Assembly (NCBI RefSeq): GCF_001653235.2
Contig: NC_035791.1
Span: 248,001-312,000 of the forward strand
Source of the DNA: Pochonia chlamydosporia 170
Lineage: Eukaryota; Ascomycota; Sordariomycetes; Hypocreales; Clavicipitaceae
Direction of reading: 5' to 3'
Length of the DNA stretch: 64,000 bases
Shown here: positions 33,385 through 44,640 of the stretch, in pieces
How positions within the stretch are numbered: the first letter of the stretch is position 1
Layout of the letters: every line of letters starts with the position of its first letter
Made by a program: the position numbers and the translations under genes
The notes under the pieces: generated by a model
Seen by the model: only the letters and a program-made list of their open reading frames with translations
What the model was told of the DNA's origin: nothing
Database searches by the model: none

Positions 33385-33919
33385 TATAAGGCCCCATTTG
33401 AACAAGCACAGTGCACTACGGTTATATATGATATGCTACGCAATTTATGTCGCCCTGCTGTCCCTGTCATTGTTTTGGAATGACAGGCAGATCCCAGGAT
33501 CAGCTAACTCTTACTTGGAGTGGCGTGATGGACCGCATGGTGGTAGGTTAGACTGAACAAGCTTGACTACGAAGACTAGGAGTAGGAGTAAGCACTCCAT
33601 GGTTTGATCGGTATCGGGCATTGTAAATCGTGCAGAAATAGAATCTACAAAGACTTTTTGCCAAGTTAGCAATGAACATGCCTCAAGCGTGCTGCAGTAG
33701 TGTAGACGGAGCCAAGAAGGCAAAGAAGGAGAGGAGCAGAGTGCATATCAGACAGCGGTTGGACAAAATTGTTTCCACATTATGTTTCAGAACAGGTCTG
33801 TGAATTAATTGTGTTTTCATCATGTGAAGTATCCAAAGGATACCTGCACTCTGCCAACAAAAAAGGAGAAGTAGAACGAAAAATGGTATTTACCTTTTAA
33901 CTTGAGGCTAGGCTTGGTG
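33385..33919. other. convergent 3' intergenic region
   Basis: About 0.53 kb between EME1 (plus) and the histidine phosphatase (minus). No coding signal; both genes' 3' ends. Confidence 0.5.
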
Positions 33920-34741
33920 TCAATTTGCGTCGTCTTCAGCCCTTCGTTTTCGCGAGGGGACCAGGAACCCGTCTAGAGTTTTCTGTTTCTCGTCATGAGC
34001 AGCGCTGCCAATGCCGCCACGGGTCTTGCGAAGACCAACAAGGTGAGTTGTGCAGTTGATCTGGGAAACCCCAAGTTGAACTCGTGACCATGGCGATTGA
34101 CCGACAGCTGCGCCAGCGGCTGTGGCATTCGATGGTGTAACGACAAGATGCAGATACCCTGTGTTGCTCCACGATATCCTTGTGGACGTAAGCTGGTGCA
34201 AGCCTGGGCTCGTGGAGCCATGATCCCCACAGACGGCGAGCTTCTTCAGCAGAGTCGAAATCAAAACGCCTAGAGTGATACCATGGCTCACAACCACGAC
34301 ACAATACTTGTCCGAGCCAAGAGCCGGCTGGGATAGAGCAGGCGCAAGATGCTTCTCCAGGAATGCATTGGTCCTTGCCTTCAACGACTCCAAGGTCTCA
34401 GCCCCCGTCTGCACTGGCCGTTCGTAAGAAGGCGCGGGAGAAAATTTGACGCCTTCCCAGTTGCCAAAATGCTTCTCGCGAAGTTCAGCCAGTTGAACTA
34501 CTGTCAACGCAGACTGGTGCACCTTGTTTTGAGAATCGCATATGACCTCGGCCGTCTTCGCAGCTCGCACTAGGTTGGAGGCAAATACGTGTTTTACCTC
34601 CAATCGCGATTGGATTAGGCTCGATGCAAACCGATGAGCTTGGAGGACGCCATGGGCAGTCAGGGCAGCATCACGGGAGCCGCCATAAAGACCAGCCGCA
34701 TTGTCCACGCTCTCGCCGTGACGAACAAGAAGAAGGTGCAT
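33920..34741 (-). CDS. histidine phosphatase (phosphoglycerate mutase-like) family protein
   Basis: 273 aa from the ATG at 34741, which begins MHLLLVRHGESVDNAAG; the longer frame to 34936 has no family sequence. Seen: RHGE with the phosphohistidine (His 8), NLVRAAKTAEV, the acid-base block ELREKHFGNWEG and the second catalytic His in VVVSHGITLG. It ends in a basic tail (SRKRRAED). The superfamily removes phosphate from small metabolites or proteins; dPGM mutase, fructose-2,6-bisphosphatase and broad phosphatases share these motifs, and the motif spacing fits the cofactor-dependent PGM/TIGAR-like branch rather than glycolytic mutase. Likely cytosolic or nuclear. Substrate uncertain. Confidence 0.88.
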   Translation of the reverse strand: MHLLLVRHGESVDNAAGLYGGSRDAALTAHGVLQAHRFASSLIQSRLEVKHVFASNLVRAAKTAEVICDSQNKVHQSALTVVQLAELREKHFGNWEGVKFSPAPSYERPVQTGAETLESLKARTNAFLEKHLAPALSQPALGSDKYCVVVVSHGITLGVLISTLLKKLAVCGDHGSTSPGLHQLTSTRISWSNTGYLHLVVTPSNATAAGAAVGQSPWSRVQLGVSQINCTTHLVGLRKTRGGIGSAAHDEKQKTLDGFLVPSRKRRAEDDAN

Positions 34742-35172
34742 TGGCCTCAGAAAGTGGCACAATACGAGTGAGATCTTGACGACATCTTTCCACACTTTGG
34801 AGTAGGACGTGGGACGACGTTTGTCGATGTGTTGGCCAGAAGAAAAAAATAAATGGAGGGAAGAAGCGTGCTTGTGGTTTTTGTAAAGTGCGGGAAAAAA
34901 TATTTCGCCAAAATTGCATAAGTGGGGGGGGGACATTCAATGCTTGCACAGGTGACACGTGAACTGACGGGTGAAAGAAGATGAGAGAAACATGTCTGGG
35001 ACTAATCATCCCCAGAGTGTTTGCGTTTTACTCAAGATTGGCAATGGCAAACATTGACAATGTACGCGTCAAAGAGCTTCCAATTGATGAAACTTGGTTT
35101 ATTGCTGACAGGGACCGGTTCAAATCCTCCATGCGTGAAAAGCCAGTGCTTAAGTATGGTCACTGTTGGATG
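34742..35172. promoter_or_regulatory. promoter of the histidine phosphatase and 3' end of the FAD oxidase
   Basis: 0.43 kb; a poly-A/T-rich stretch at about 34845-34935 and a run of G (34924-34932) lie just upstream of the phosphatase ATG. No gene seen. Confidence 0.45.
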
Positions 35173-37320
35173 CTAAATCCTGGAAACCCGAAACGATCCG
35201 GGAACCATCTTCTGAAAAACGCCATGCGGATCATACTTTGCAGCCACGTCTTGCATGAATCTGACATTCTTCACGCCGTAGCTCTTGAGCGCGTCTTGGC
35301 TGGGATCTGCATAGTTGACGTATATCCAGGGCATATTGGCATCGATCGATTCTGCGAAGCGTCTCAACTCGGCAGTCATGGCTGCAGCTTTTCTGTGCAG
35401 AATTGACTCATGCTCGGGAGTTTTGACGGACGCAGCGCACAACCAAAGGAGAGAATTACCCTCCACCTGATCTATACCAAGCATGTTGCCTCCTTTGTTA
35501 GAGCCAATGTCGGCGAAGATCTTTGGCAGAGGTTGCCAAAGAGACTGCGTTACGAGGTCGGTGGCAGGGACGAGTTCGAGCATGTCGGCGACAAACGCTT
35601 CGTGGAGTTCAGCGGATTTCTTGACAACGCGCACGTCGTTCTTGAAGGACAGGGTGAACCAAACATTTCTGCTCCGTGGTCAGCTGGGTTCCCTGATTTC
35701 CGATCCGAGAGGAATAAAATTAGAAAGGTGACACAACCAAACTTGTTGTGTGGTCTGACCTCAAGTTTGATGGGAGAAGGTAATCATTGGCGATACCACT
35801 CATAGGTCGCTTTTTGATGTCGTTGAACAGCTCCGGTATCTTTTGAACTTGCTCAAAAGCCGGGGGATTAGCCACGCCATGTGTGTCCACCAGAACCTGG
35901 GCGATGATAATGTCCGGCGCCATGCTAGGCTGAAAAGTGAAGTTGACAATGAATGCCGCCTCGGGGTTCTTGTGGTTGTCATCTGTGAACTTGATCAACG
36001 CTTCAATAACCAGGTCTGCATGAGTTTTTTCCGACGCACGAATACCACCCCAGAGTTGGCCAGCTTCGAAAGCCTCTACGTCGAAACGGGTAACGATGCC
36101 AAAGTTTCCAAGGCCACCCTTCAATGCCTTCCAGAGATCTTTGTTGCATTGGGAATTGGTATTGACTATCTCGCCACTGGCGAGTACAACCTCGGCATTT
36201 ATCAAGCCGTCACAAACGAAGCCGCGCCGACCTGTGTAGTATGAGTTGTGTAACGGTACGAGTGCACGAACAAGGTCGAGTGCGACTTGGATGAAGCGAT
36301 TATTCACAAGGAGAAAAAGAGAACCCGTAAAGGAACTCTGGCTGAAGCTATTTACACAATGCTCACAAAGTGAGACATTCATTAAACGGGCAGGTCACAT
36401 GATTCCCTCACAAGTTGCCGCCACCAGTGAGGAGCCCACCAACTCCGACATTGCCATCACGGCCACCGGCTACCATGACGCCCTTGTTCTCGAGAAAGAG
36501 GAAGACGTCTCCCCATCGCTGGGCCGGGCCGAGAGACGCAACCTTCCTCTCAGAATCGTAAGTAGACTTATTGAAATGTCCAAGATCAACGGTAACGCCG
36601 TTGTCAATGCTGCTACCGCCAGCCCAATGACTGTGGCCGCCGCTGCGCACGGCGAAACCACCGTGGCTGACAGAAGCTAAAGCTTTGATGGCTGCAGAAA
36701 CATCTTTTGTGGTGAGAGGTTGGACAATACACCATGGCCTTAGCCGTGAACTTGCAGACCACCACGAGTTGATCCTATGTTCGTATTCCGCGTCACCTGG
36801 GAGGAGCATCTGCTCCCCAAGCCCGGCCGCGATAAGGGCATCGCACTACACAACAAAACACAGTAATGAATATGTCAGCCTTTTTGGTTTCCACTTTTTT
36901 TGTAACTTTCGAAATGTTAATGGTGCCGATCTTGTGGCCGGAGAGGTCACTGAGCTGTCCTGTTTTCCAATAGAGTTGCTGGTGTACGGGTTTCCTTATG
37001 CCTTCCTTTGAAACGGCCCAGCTACATCTCTTATTCACCGGATGTCAGAGCAGACACAAGACATGGGCAACAATGCGTACGAAGACCGTGTACGTCCGCC
37101 CCAGGAAAGCTCCGCAATTCTAACGCAGCAGAAACATAGAGACCCCAACTGGCGAGGGCAACGATGGAGCATGTCCCTAGCTTACCTGAGCTATTCCCGT
37201 AACTCCAGTCATGCTTTTAGTCATTTCGGACGCGATAGAGCCAGGAGAGAAAATGTGCACCGAAAGACTAACAATTGCGAGGAGTCGAGCTGCGATGCTG
37301 GCTGATGATGTTTCGAACAT
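35173..37320 (-). CDS. secreted FAD-linked oxidoreductase, BBE (berberine bridge enzyme) type
   Basis: Recognisable exons: 37186..37320 (signal peptide, MFETSSASIAARLLAIVSLS), 36412..36845, about 35760..36231 and 35173..35668. The first and last junctions are clean (IAQ/CDALIAAGL in phase 0; NLRNVWFTLSFKNDV). Seen: FAD_binding_4 motifs RSGGHSHWAGGSSI and GVGGLLTGGGN, GRRGFVCDGLINAEVVLASG and the C-terminal BBE block WIYVNYADPSQDALKSYG, KYDPHGVF. The usual second flavin-linking Cys is not obvious; the His in SGGHSH is the likely single link. The junction between 36412 and about 36231 is odd: the strong GTGAGG donor and the CACAG acceptor leave the frame one base out. The family oxidises alkaloids, sugars or phenolics outside the cell. 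The gene may be damaged at that intron. Confidence 0.75.
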
Positions 37321-39958
37321 ACTCGTGACGGGTCGTTGCTTGATACCGCATTCAAAATTTCCGTAAGCAAAGGTTTTCAAACCTTGGGTTGCACCTCTAG
37401 CCATTGGTTGGGTGTATGTTGTTTTATATATACAATAAAGCCACCAACGGCATTCACCGTTTCTGGAAGCTATTGAGAGAAGCAAGCTACTGAACTAGTT
37501 GAGCGCAGCAGGTGGGGGAAGACATTGATGGACAGGTTCATTTTCTCGTTAGGCGGCTCCGTCTTCAATTTGGTGTATAACTAATGTCAGGAACATTACT
37601 CTCAATGTGACTTGAGACGGTTTCTTCACGGACAACCGTAAAGAGATGATAGAGTGCCCTGGAAATGAGGTTTATGAGCAGACAAGGAGCTGCCACATCC
37701 GTTGACAAAAAAAAAGAAAGGGTCTCGTTTCCATGTCGTGCCTGGTAACCCCTCAGCAACCTCAAAGTGGTTGCACGAGTTTTCTCTCTTCTGCTCTTCA
37801 CTCACCGGCCCATTGTAACCCAGAGAGCAGACAGTGATATGACTCTGCCAATCCAGTCATCCACTGCCCACTAAGATGACAGTCTCCACCACCAGGTTGA
37901 GAGCGGTGTGAGAAAGTTGAGTAAACAATCAGCACCAGGTTCAACGCTACAGGCAGCCTCTCCGAGACATCGCGGCCACTCGCAAAGGTTGTTGCTGGGG
38001 AAAATCATGTTGTCAGCGCCCAGATGTACCGCTCGATGTACAGATGTCCGAGACAGATACTGATCGATGGCATTCATTGTAGTTGGCAATAAACCGAGGC
38101 CTGAGCTAGGAGTTTGGCGTATGTATCACCATTGTATCATGGGTTGCCAGAAAACTTGAAAATGAGTGCTCTTAACTCTGCTGTAATCTGGTACAGAATA
38201 ACTTCAGTTGATTTCAGTCGTTTAAGAGTTCACAGAATTTGTACATGCGTGCCCGGTTTGTTGAGTGTTCACAAGCGTGAACGGTGACAAACGAGTATTT
38301 TTTCGTGAATGCGAACCGAAAATGAGAACAATTGCCTCGTTGTCCCAATAAACAACGCAAGGCCTCCGAACGCACCATTCTTTTGGCTGTGAGATCTGTC
38401 GACTTGGAGTCTCATACAGGTCACGGACAACATCAACGCCAGTATTGCCCTTGTCACAGCCAGTCAGGCGGTGAAGTGGTGGACGAGGTGGCTCTTCGAG
38501 ATCAAGGAATCCAGCACGAAGGGTCGACTGTGCTTAAATGCTTTGCGATACTCTCTAGGGACAAAGTTAGCAGAGTCTTCAGACATAAAGTTACGCGAAT
38601 AGTACGGTACCAGAGACGTGCGGTAAGTTGTCACCAGATCAACGGCCCGAGTTACTTTGGCTTTGGTCGGGCGTGATAGCAGATTTGACCAAGAATCTTG
38701 TCATATGGCGGGGCATCGTCCGAAGATACACTAACTTACGACTGGGGCAGATTAGTGGCTATGTGCGTTCGATTGTAGACACATTCTCGAGCACACTACC
38801 AAGGTTGTTATGTTGGTTATTTTTATAGAGATATGAACAACCTGAGCAACTGGTATCACTGGTCAATCCACACAATGACGTTGATTGTGACGGGATCCGG
38901 CACTTCTGTTTGACTTGGTACTGTATTTACCTGCTGCGGTTCTGCAATGGATCACGATCTCTTTAGTGTTGCCAATGTAGGATGGTGTATCAGCTGGTGT
39001 TGGTATTGCAACATACGCGTTGATCTTTGCATCACCAACACCCACGGTGGTTGATCTTTGAATATCTCGCTATGTTTGCCATTCTTTCGGCAAAAGTACT
39101 CTGTTATGTCCTCTTTGCATGATTAACAAGCAACAGTCAAAAAGTTGTGTAGCATGTACCACGCGTAGCACCGTCGTAAGGTCCGTGATTCCATTAAGAC
39201 TCCTTATTTCCAGACTAGACGACATTGTCTAAGATGTTGAGAGTCATTCACCTTTTAAGAAACAAGATGAGCGCCTGGTGCTTTTGAATGAGGGACTGAA
39301 TAATGCTGTTATAGGTTGGAAGATCTCAACCTTTGTAGATTGTATGCTTGAAGACCCCAATGGTTCTCACGAGCATGTGCATCGAAGTCAATCGCCTCTT
39401 CCTGTCAAGTTTATAGGATGCAAATAGGATGTTGATGCCCCTGACCAATACGTTCTAAAGGTGTGGCGCAGATACTATCGACGGCGAGTTTGGACCTTGC
39501 GAGGTGTTGTGGAGATTTTGGAGCACTGCTGAACTTTGAACCTTCCAGATTGGCCATGATGATTCCGTCGGCTGCTCTCTTTCCAAGGAGGAAAGATCAT
39601 GGCCACATCACATCACGTTTCTTAGCACATTCAACCCCAGCATTGGTGGCGTTCTGGGGATATGCGGTCTTTGCACCGAGCCGGAGAAAACACCGGGAGG
39701 TGGCTTGCACATCACATCACGATGATGCTTCGGCTGGCGGGCTGGCTTGATGCATGACCGTAATAAGGCGTATCGAAATAAAGCTATTTGTATTGTACTT
39801 GTTTGTATGATCTTTTAAGTTAGGCTGCATTGGGGATTAAAATGTCCAAGACATGGTGGATAGCGAATTGACTAGCCTGCAGATTGACCGGTGTGTTTGA
39901 CAGTTCAATACATGTCAATGCAAGATATTAATGACACAGGGGACTAGTACGGAGTACA
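37321..39958. other. 2.6 kb without a convincing gene
   Basis: Holds the upstream region of the FAD oxidase and the 3' region of the epimerase. On the minus strand, about 39120 down to 38300, several protein-like stretches occur in shifting frames (for example YVAIPTPADTPSYIGN and DSANFVPREYRKAFKH) separated by stops, with one plausible intron near 38933; this may be a decayed gene. The rest shows nothing. Confidence 0.4.
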
Positions 39959-40924
39959 TCAAATGGATGTTTGAAACTTCAGGCTATCTGCAAAGTCTTG
40001 TACGGTGTCTCGGAAGGGTTGATCCGGCACGAACCCCAATGCCAGCGCTTTGGACACATCAAACTGTGTTGGCCAGCTGTTTAGCATGTTCCTGATATCC
40101 GGCGTGGGTTCTTCTCTCCGGACAAGCTTTAAAGCGTCTTGGCCACCAATATCCTGCAATGCCTGGAGCATCTCCCGCACGGTTACTACTATGCCTGGTA
40201 GTAGAACTTGTCGAATGTGAGGAGGCAAACAATTCGTCGGCAAAGTTAAAGCAATGATCAGGTTCTTCACGAGCGTTTTAGGTGAACATATCCAGCACTT
40301 GAAGTCGTCATCACACGGAATGACAGCTTCTAGACCTCGAAGTGGCTCTCGGATGATGCCACTCATCCAGCTACTTGCAGCTCTAGTGGGCTTGCCGCCC
40401 CGGACAGAGATCCCAGCCAGCCGAAACGAAAAGGCCGATATAAAACCGCGGCGATTGTAGTCATTCAGCATGGCTTCTACCATGATTTTGTGTGTTCCGT
40501 AACTTGTCTGAGGCGTGCAGACCGTTGCTTCAGAGGGAATGTCTGGCAGTGGTGAACCGTATGCCGCGATGGATGAGGTATATAAAACACGCACACCTGG
40601 GCGGCAAATCTTTCTCACGGCTTCCAGCAGCTTCAACACGCTGTGCACGTTGACTCGATAGCCTAGATCTATGTCTTCTTCGCTCCCCGCGGACATGATG
40701 CCGTGTAAGATGTATATAGCATCCAAGTCTGGCGAGATGACGGACTCGGCATCCTCAAACAAGTCAACTTTGACGCAAGTGGGCTGATTGTTGGAAGTCG
40801 ATGCGCCCGATGGAATGTCGGGCTGAACAACGTCGGCCAGCGTCAGTGAATGGCCATCCTTCAATAGCGCTTCCGATAATACTTGGCCGATGTAGCCAGA
40901 TGCTCCCGTCACGAGAATTTTCAT
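39959..40924 (-). CDS. NAD-dependent epimerase/dehydratase, D-erythronate dehydrogenase-like
   Basis: Intronless, 321 aa from the ATG at 40924 that starts directly with the Rossmann motif MKILVTGASGYIGQVLSEAL; the frame extends 19 codons upstream without family sequence. Seen: DVVQPDIP after the second strand (Asp suggests NAD), HGIMSAGSEEDIDLGYRVN, the Ser in YTSSIAAYG, the catalytic YGTHK (Tyr, Lys) and RLAGISVRGGKPT. The layout is that of DenD-type D-erythronate/sugar-acid dehydrogenases, which oxidise C2 or C3 hydroxyls in bacterial four-carbon acid catabolism. It is divergent from an MFS anion permease and near a regulator and an SDR, consistent with a sugar-acid pathway. Exact substrate is inference. 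Confidence 0.85.
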   Translation of the reverse strand: MKILVTGASGYIGQVLSEALLKDGHSLTLADVVQPDIPSGASTSNNQPTCVKVDLFEDAESVISPDLDAIYILHGIMSAGSEEDIDLGYRVNVHSVLKLLEAVRKICRPGVRVLYTSSIAAYGSPLPDIPSEATVCTPQTSYGTHKIMVEAMLNDYNRRGFISAFSFRLAGISVRGGKPTRAASSWMSGIIREPLRGLEAVIPCDDDFKCWICSPKTLVKNLIIALTLPTNCLPPHIRQVLLPGIVVTVREMLQALQDIGGQDALKLVRREEPTPDIRNMLNSWPTQFDVSKALALGFVPDQPFRDTVQDFADSLKFQTSI

Positions 40925-41993
40925 GGCAAGGATGATACTACCTGGTAATGGCAAACTCGCTGCTGTCTGTGTTTTCGGCAAACTGGAGATAACAAGTACG
41001 GGTCCAATTCAGTAAGACAGCCAAGGCAAATAGAGGCACTGGATGAAAATTGCTCAGTCTCTAAACGTGTTGAAAGTGATGCCAGGTAAGAGACATAACG
41101 TGAAGACGGACTTTTGTCCGCTTCTCAATTTCGAATGGTGGATATTGGATGAGGAGAAAACCAAGGGGGGTTGGACAAGGGATGGCCTGCATAATTCGGC
41201 ATCAAGTACGGCTTTTGCGGGGTGCCGACATCTGGAACTTCTCCAGACTTTTTGTCTGCAGTCAGTCCACAGATGTTGACCCTGGCTTTGTTGCCCTCCA
41301 TGTCCCCATGTGTCCGGCTAAAGCCCTTGTCCAAAGTTATGTTGTCCCATCGGCAAATTACTGGAAGCGTCGCGGTCAACATCCCCTGCCCACTGCGCAT
41401 ACTGAGGATTTGAGTGAAGTCGATCCTGTACGCCATGTGTCAAGGGCCGTGGTAGTCATAGCCTAGTTCTTTCAGAGCACTAGATGGTCCCACCTGCATC
41501 TCGTTGTCGAAGTCACTACGTTTGATAACCGGACGCAGTCCTTTCTGAGTACCAATCACACCAAAACTGATTGCAAGTTAAAGCTATTGGCTGGTATTCG
41601 GCCTTGATTGTACCGAAGTTGTCAAAACTTGTTCAGTACGCCTGAAGATACCCTACCTAGGTAGGCATTATGGTGGGGAGTTGTAATCGTCATTAGTCCA
41701 AACCGTGAGATCAGTTGCCGCCGCCAAGGGAATACAGCTCCGCTGCGGCCGCCACGGTGAAATGCCAGCTTGACTTTGCGGGGAAGCCTGACTCCGGTTA
41801 ATGACCAGGTTGATGGATCGCCATGTTCACTTGATGGCGCGGAATGAGGCCTGGTGTGTATAAAGAAAGTCAAGGGGCAATGCCATTTCTATCATTTCTT
41901 TTTCCGTAACGGCCAGGAAGCATTCTCATACTTTTGTTAGCTTTGAAGCTTTGAGGGCATCTTCACTACCTCGATAGGAGACCATTCACCACC
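40925..41993. promoter_or_regulatory. divergent promoter, epimerase and permease
   Basis: About 1.07 kb. It contains a CCTAGG palindrome at 41652-41665 and a TATA-like TATAAAG at 41859-41865, 135 bases before the permease ATG. Both genes are likely driven from this region. Confidence 0.55.
41652..41665. promoter_or_regulatory. 14 bp perfect palindrome, CCTAGG core
   Basis: CCTACCTAGGTAGG reads the same on both strands. It lies in the shared upstream region of the epimerase and permease genes. A longer version occurs upstream of the cluster's Zn2Cys6 regulator. Symmetric sites suit dimeric zinc-cluster regulators, but binding is not shown and such CCTAGG palindromes are also scattered in fungal intergenic DNA. 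Confidence 0.45.
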
Positions 41994-43736
41994 ATGACAG
42001 TGTTAAAGGACACGGAAGTGGCCCAGGTTGAGCATGGCTCTCTGAATGGCAAGGCGTCACTGGAGAAGATACCTGGTGCCGACGAAACACAAAGAGAGTT
42101 CTTTCTCAAATTTGCCAACAAAGATGCATCCTGGATTGAGACGGAAGACAAGAGGCTAGTCCGGAAGATTGACATGCACTTGTTGCCATTCTTAATCATC
42201 ATGTATTTGCTTAACTTTCTTGATCGGTCCAACCTCGCCCAGGCCAGACAAGGCACCCTGGAAAAGGATCTGGGGATGCAAGGAACGGATTTCAACTTGG
42301 CGACATCAATTTTCTTCGTGGGATACTTGCTTATGCAACTGCCGTCGAATATCATCATCACTCGCGTCCGCCCTTCGATATATCTGGCGTCAGCGGTTGT
42401 CCTCTGGGGAGTTGTGTCCACATGTAATGCCGCTGCACACAACTTTGCGCAACTTGTCGTCATTCGTTTCCTGTTGGGTGAGTTAAATGCCATACAAGCT
42501 ATTCTAACTTTGTTTCTTTGGGCTAATAGATACCCGTCTTATTCTGTAGGCTTTGTCGAGGCTCCGTTCTTCCCCGGCGCAATCTTTCTCATGTCGTCCT
42601 GGTATACGCGTGCCGAGCTGACGCGCAGAGTTGCATGGTTTTACACGGGCAATTCCCTCGCCAACATGTTTGGAGGTCTCATTGCCTATGGCGTCTTGAA
42701 GGACTTGAGTGGCGCTCATGGCATCGCCGGATGGGTTAGTTGAAACAAGATTGTTGCTGTTCGTTTATTTACAAATTTTTGCCGCTAACGGCGCTGACTA
42801 GAGATGGCTTTTTATTGTGGAAGGAGTCATCACAATCGGTTTCGGTATTCTGTCTGGGTTTGTTCTGCCAGACTATCCCCAGACGACTCGATGGCTAAGT
42901 GACGAAGAACGTGCCTTTGCATCTTGGCGGCTCCTTGCCGACATTAGCGAGGCAGATGATGGGAAATCAACGACACTATGGCAGGGCCTCAAGTTGGCAC
43001 TGAAAGACTACCGACTTTACCTTTTCGTTCTTTTAGCGCATATGAGTCTGCTGTCGCAAACATTCCAATACTTCTTCCCGAGCATTGTGCAAACTCTAGG
43101 TTACGACCCTCTCATCACGCTGTTGCTCACTGTTCCAGGTGTGTAAACAATCTCAAGCTTCTTTCCGTCCCCGTTCCATATTTTTCAATTCAAAACTAGA
43201 ATGACATTAACTTATTTGGGCCCATAGCTTGGTTTGCCACATTCTTGGTCTCCATCTTGGTCAATTGGACTGCGGCCAAGACGAAGGACAAATCGATTCA
43301 CATATTTTGTCTCATGGCTATTGCTGCAGTGGGAAACGCGATTGCCACGGGCACGACGGCTATTGGGGCTCGGTTTTTTGCCATGTTTCTGATGCCAATG
43401 GGCGCCATTGCAGCGTACACGATCATCGTGGGTTGGGTCGCAAACTCCTTCCCCCGACCGCTGGTCAAGAGGTCTGCGGCTATTGCGATTGTGAACATGA
43501 TTGGCAATACGGCATCTATTTATGGAAGCTACATGTATGACAAGACCCAAGGGCCTCGCTACGTTCCGGGCGGAAGTTCCAATGCCGTCATTAGTCTGTT
43601 AGTCGGTGTGCTGGCGCTGGTTTTGCGATACCTCCACAAGCGGGAGAACGAAAAGTTGGAAGCGGCGGAGAATGAAGAGAATGGCAGTGTTCCCCCTGCA
43701 GAAAGAGGTCCAGTAGGATTCAGATACATCTATTAG
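41994..43736 (+). CDS. MFS transporter, allantoate/nicotinate permease (anion:cation symporter) family
   Basis: Four exons, 41994..42477, 42550..42734, 42802..43138 and 43228..43736, give 504 aa. The first intron is 72 bp with no stop, so it reads through in frame; splicing it out yields IRFLLGFVEAPFFPGAIFL, the conserved helix 4-5 segment, and the later splices give AGWRWLFIVEG and VPAWFATFLV. About twelve hydrophobic helices, FLDRSNLAQAR after helix 1, and the long cytosolic N-terminus fit the Dal5/Tna1 subfamily. Members import allantoate, nicotinate, sugar acids and similar organic anions at the plasma membrane. Divergent from the D-erythronate-dehydrogenase-like gene, so a sugar acid is a reasonable guess for its cargo. 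Confidence 0.92.
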
Positions 43737-44207
43737 AGTGTGGTCTTGGTGTGCTGCCTACGGGGCGGCAATCGCGATCATTCACCTCAATTGAAATGGA
43801 ATGGAATGGCCCTCAACACAAACATGAGCCTGAAATGTTATATGCAACCCAGCCCTTTCGGAAAATGGAGTCGCGAAACCTTTGGCTGGGCAAGCAGCAT
43901 TGTCTGGTTCATGGCCCATGGGGAGTTTTGATCGACGGACTCCTCTGTCGCTATGGTGTACATGGCAAGACCAGACTGCTATTGAGAAGTCAGTAGTGGT
44001 AAATGTTGTATTTATGCCGTTACATGTATTTGACCCTGGTTCGGGAAGACTCTGCCTGAAGCCCGTGTACCATGCATTCATGTCCTCAGTTTCATAGACC
44101 ACTTATTTTCATGTGAGTAATAAGTACACATGCGGCCAATTAACACCAGACTTGACCTACTTGACTCACGCACGGTCTGTGGTCCTAAGTACTTGCCTGC
44201 TTGCACT

Positions 44208-44227
44208 CTACCTACCTAGGTAGGTAG
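44208..44227. promoter_or_regulatory. 20 bp perfect palindrome, CCTAGG core
   Basis: CTACCTACCTAGGTAGGTAG is a perfect inverted repeat 414 bp upstream of the regulator ATG. Its central 14 bases are identical to the palindrome before the permease gene, and a single CCTAGG also occurs at about 47322 before the SDR gene. This sharing suggests, without proving, a common binding site. Confidence 0.5.
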
Positions 44228-44437
44228 TTTGATGGATTGGTCCTTGTCGCCTTAGGATGGTTAAAGTCAAGTATTTCTGACCTTCTGCTGTTAGAGTGCC
44301 AGACCAGACCAGACGCAAGTTGATCTAATTTCTGGTTCTACTTGTCCACCGGACACAGCGAGCGTGGGCCATTTGATAACATTTAAACTTGACAATTTAT
44401 GCATGTGTCAAGTTCTTACTAGCACCGGACCTGACAT

Positions 44438-44466
44438 GACCAAGACCAAGACCAGGGCCAGGACCA
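44438..44466 (+). repeat. degenerate GACCAA/GACCAGG short repeats
   Basis: A short tract in which GACCAAGACCAAGACCAGG-like units repeat imperfectly. Similar CCAGAC/TCTGGT words recur in many intergenic stretches of the window. No function can be assigned. Confidence 0.5.
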
Positions 44467-44640
44467 CTACTAAGGACCCAGATGAGGCATAAACTCGCAC
44501 TAAACCCTCTGAGTTCATCTCAAGCGCCATGTCAGCTCAAATGCAGGCAGCGAGCAGCACCAGACGCGTCAACGTCATCAAGTTGCTTTTGGGATAGTGA
44601 TCTATTGTAGACAGGAGGCACGATCCCATGGCGCGCTACG

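Larger units (their letters stand above)
43737..44640. promoter_or_regulatory. intergenic upstream of the zinc-cluster regulator
   Basis: About 0.9 kb. Contains a 20 bp palindrome at 44208-44227 and a run of degenerate GACCAAGACCAGG-type repeats at 44438-44466. No gene recognised. Confidence 0.5.

Noticed and set aside
35111..35135. GGTTCAAATCC-like string resembling a tRNA T-loop
   Set aside because: No acceptor stem, D-loop or anticodon arm could be built around it.
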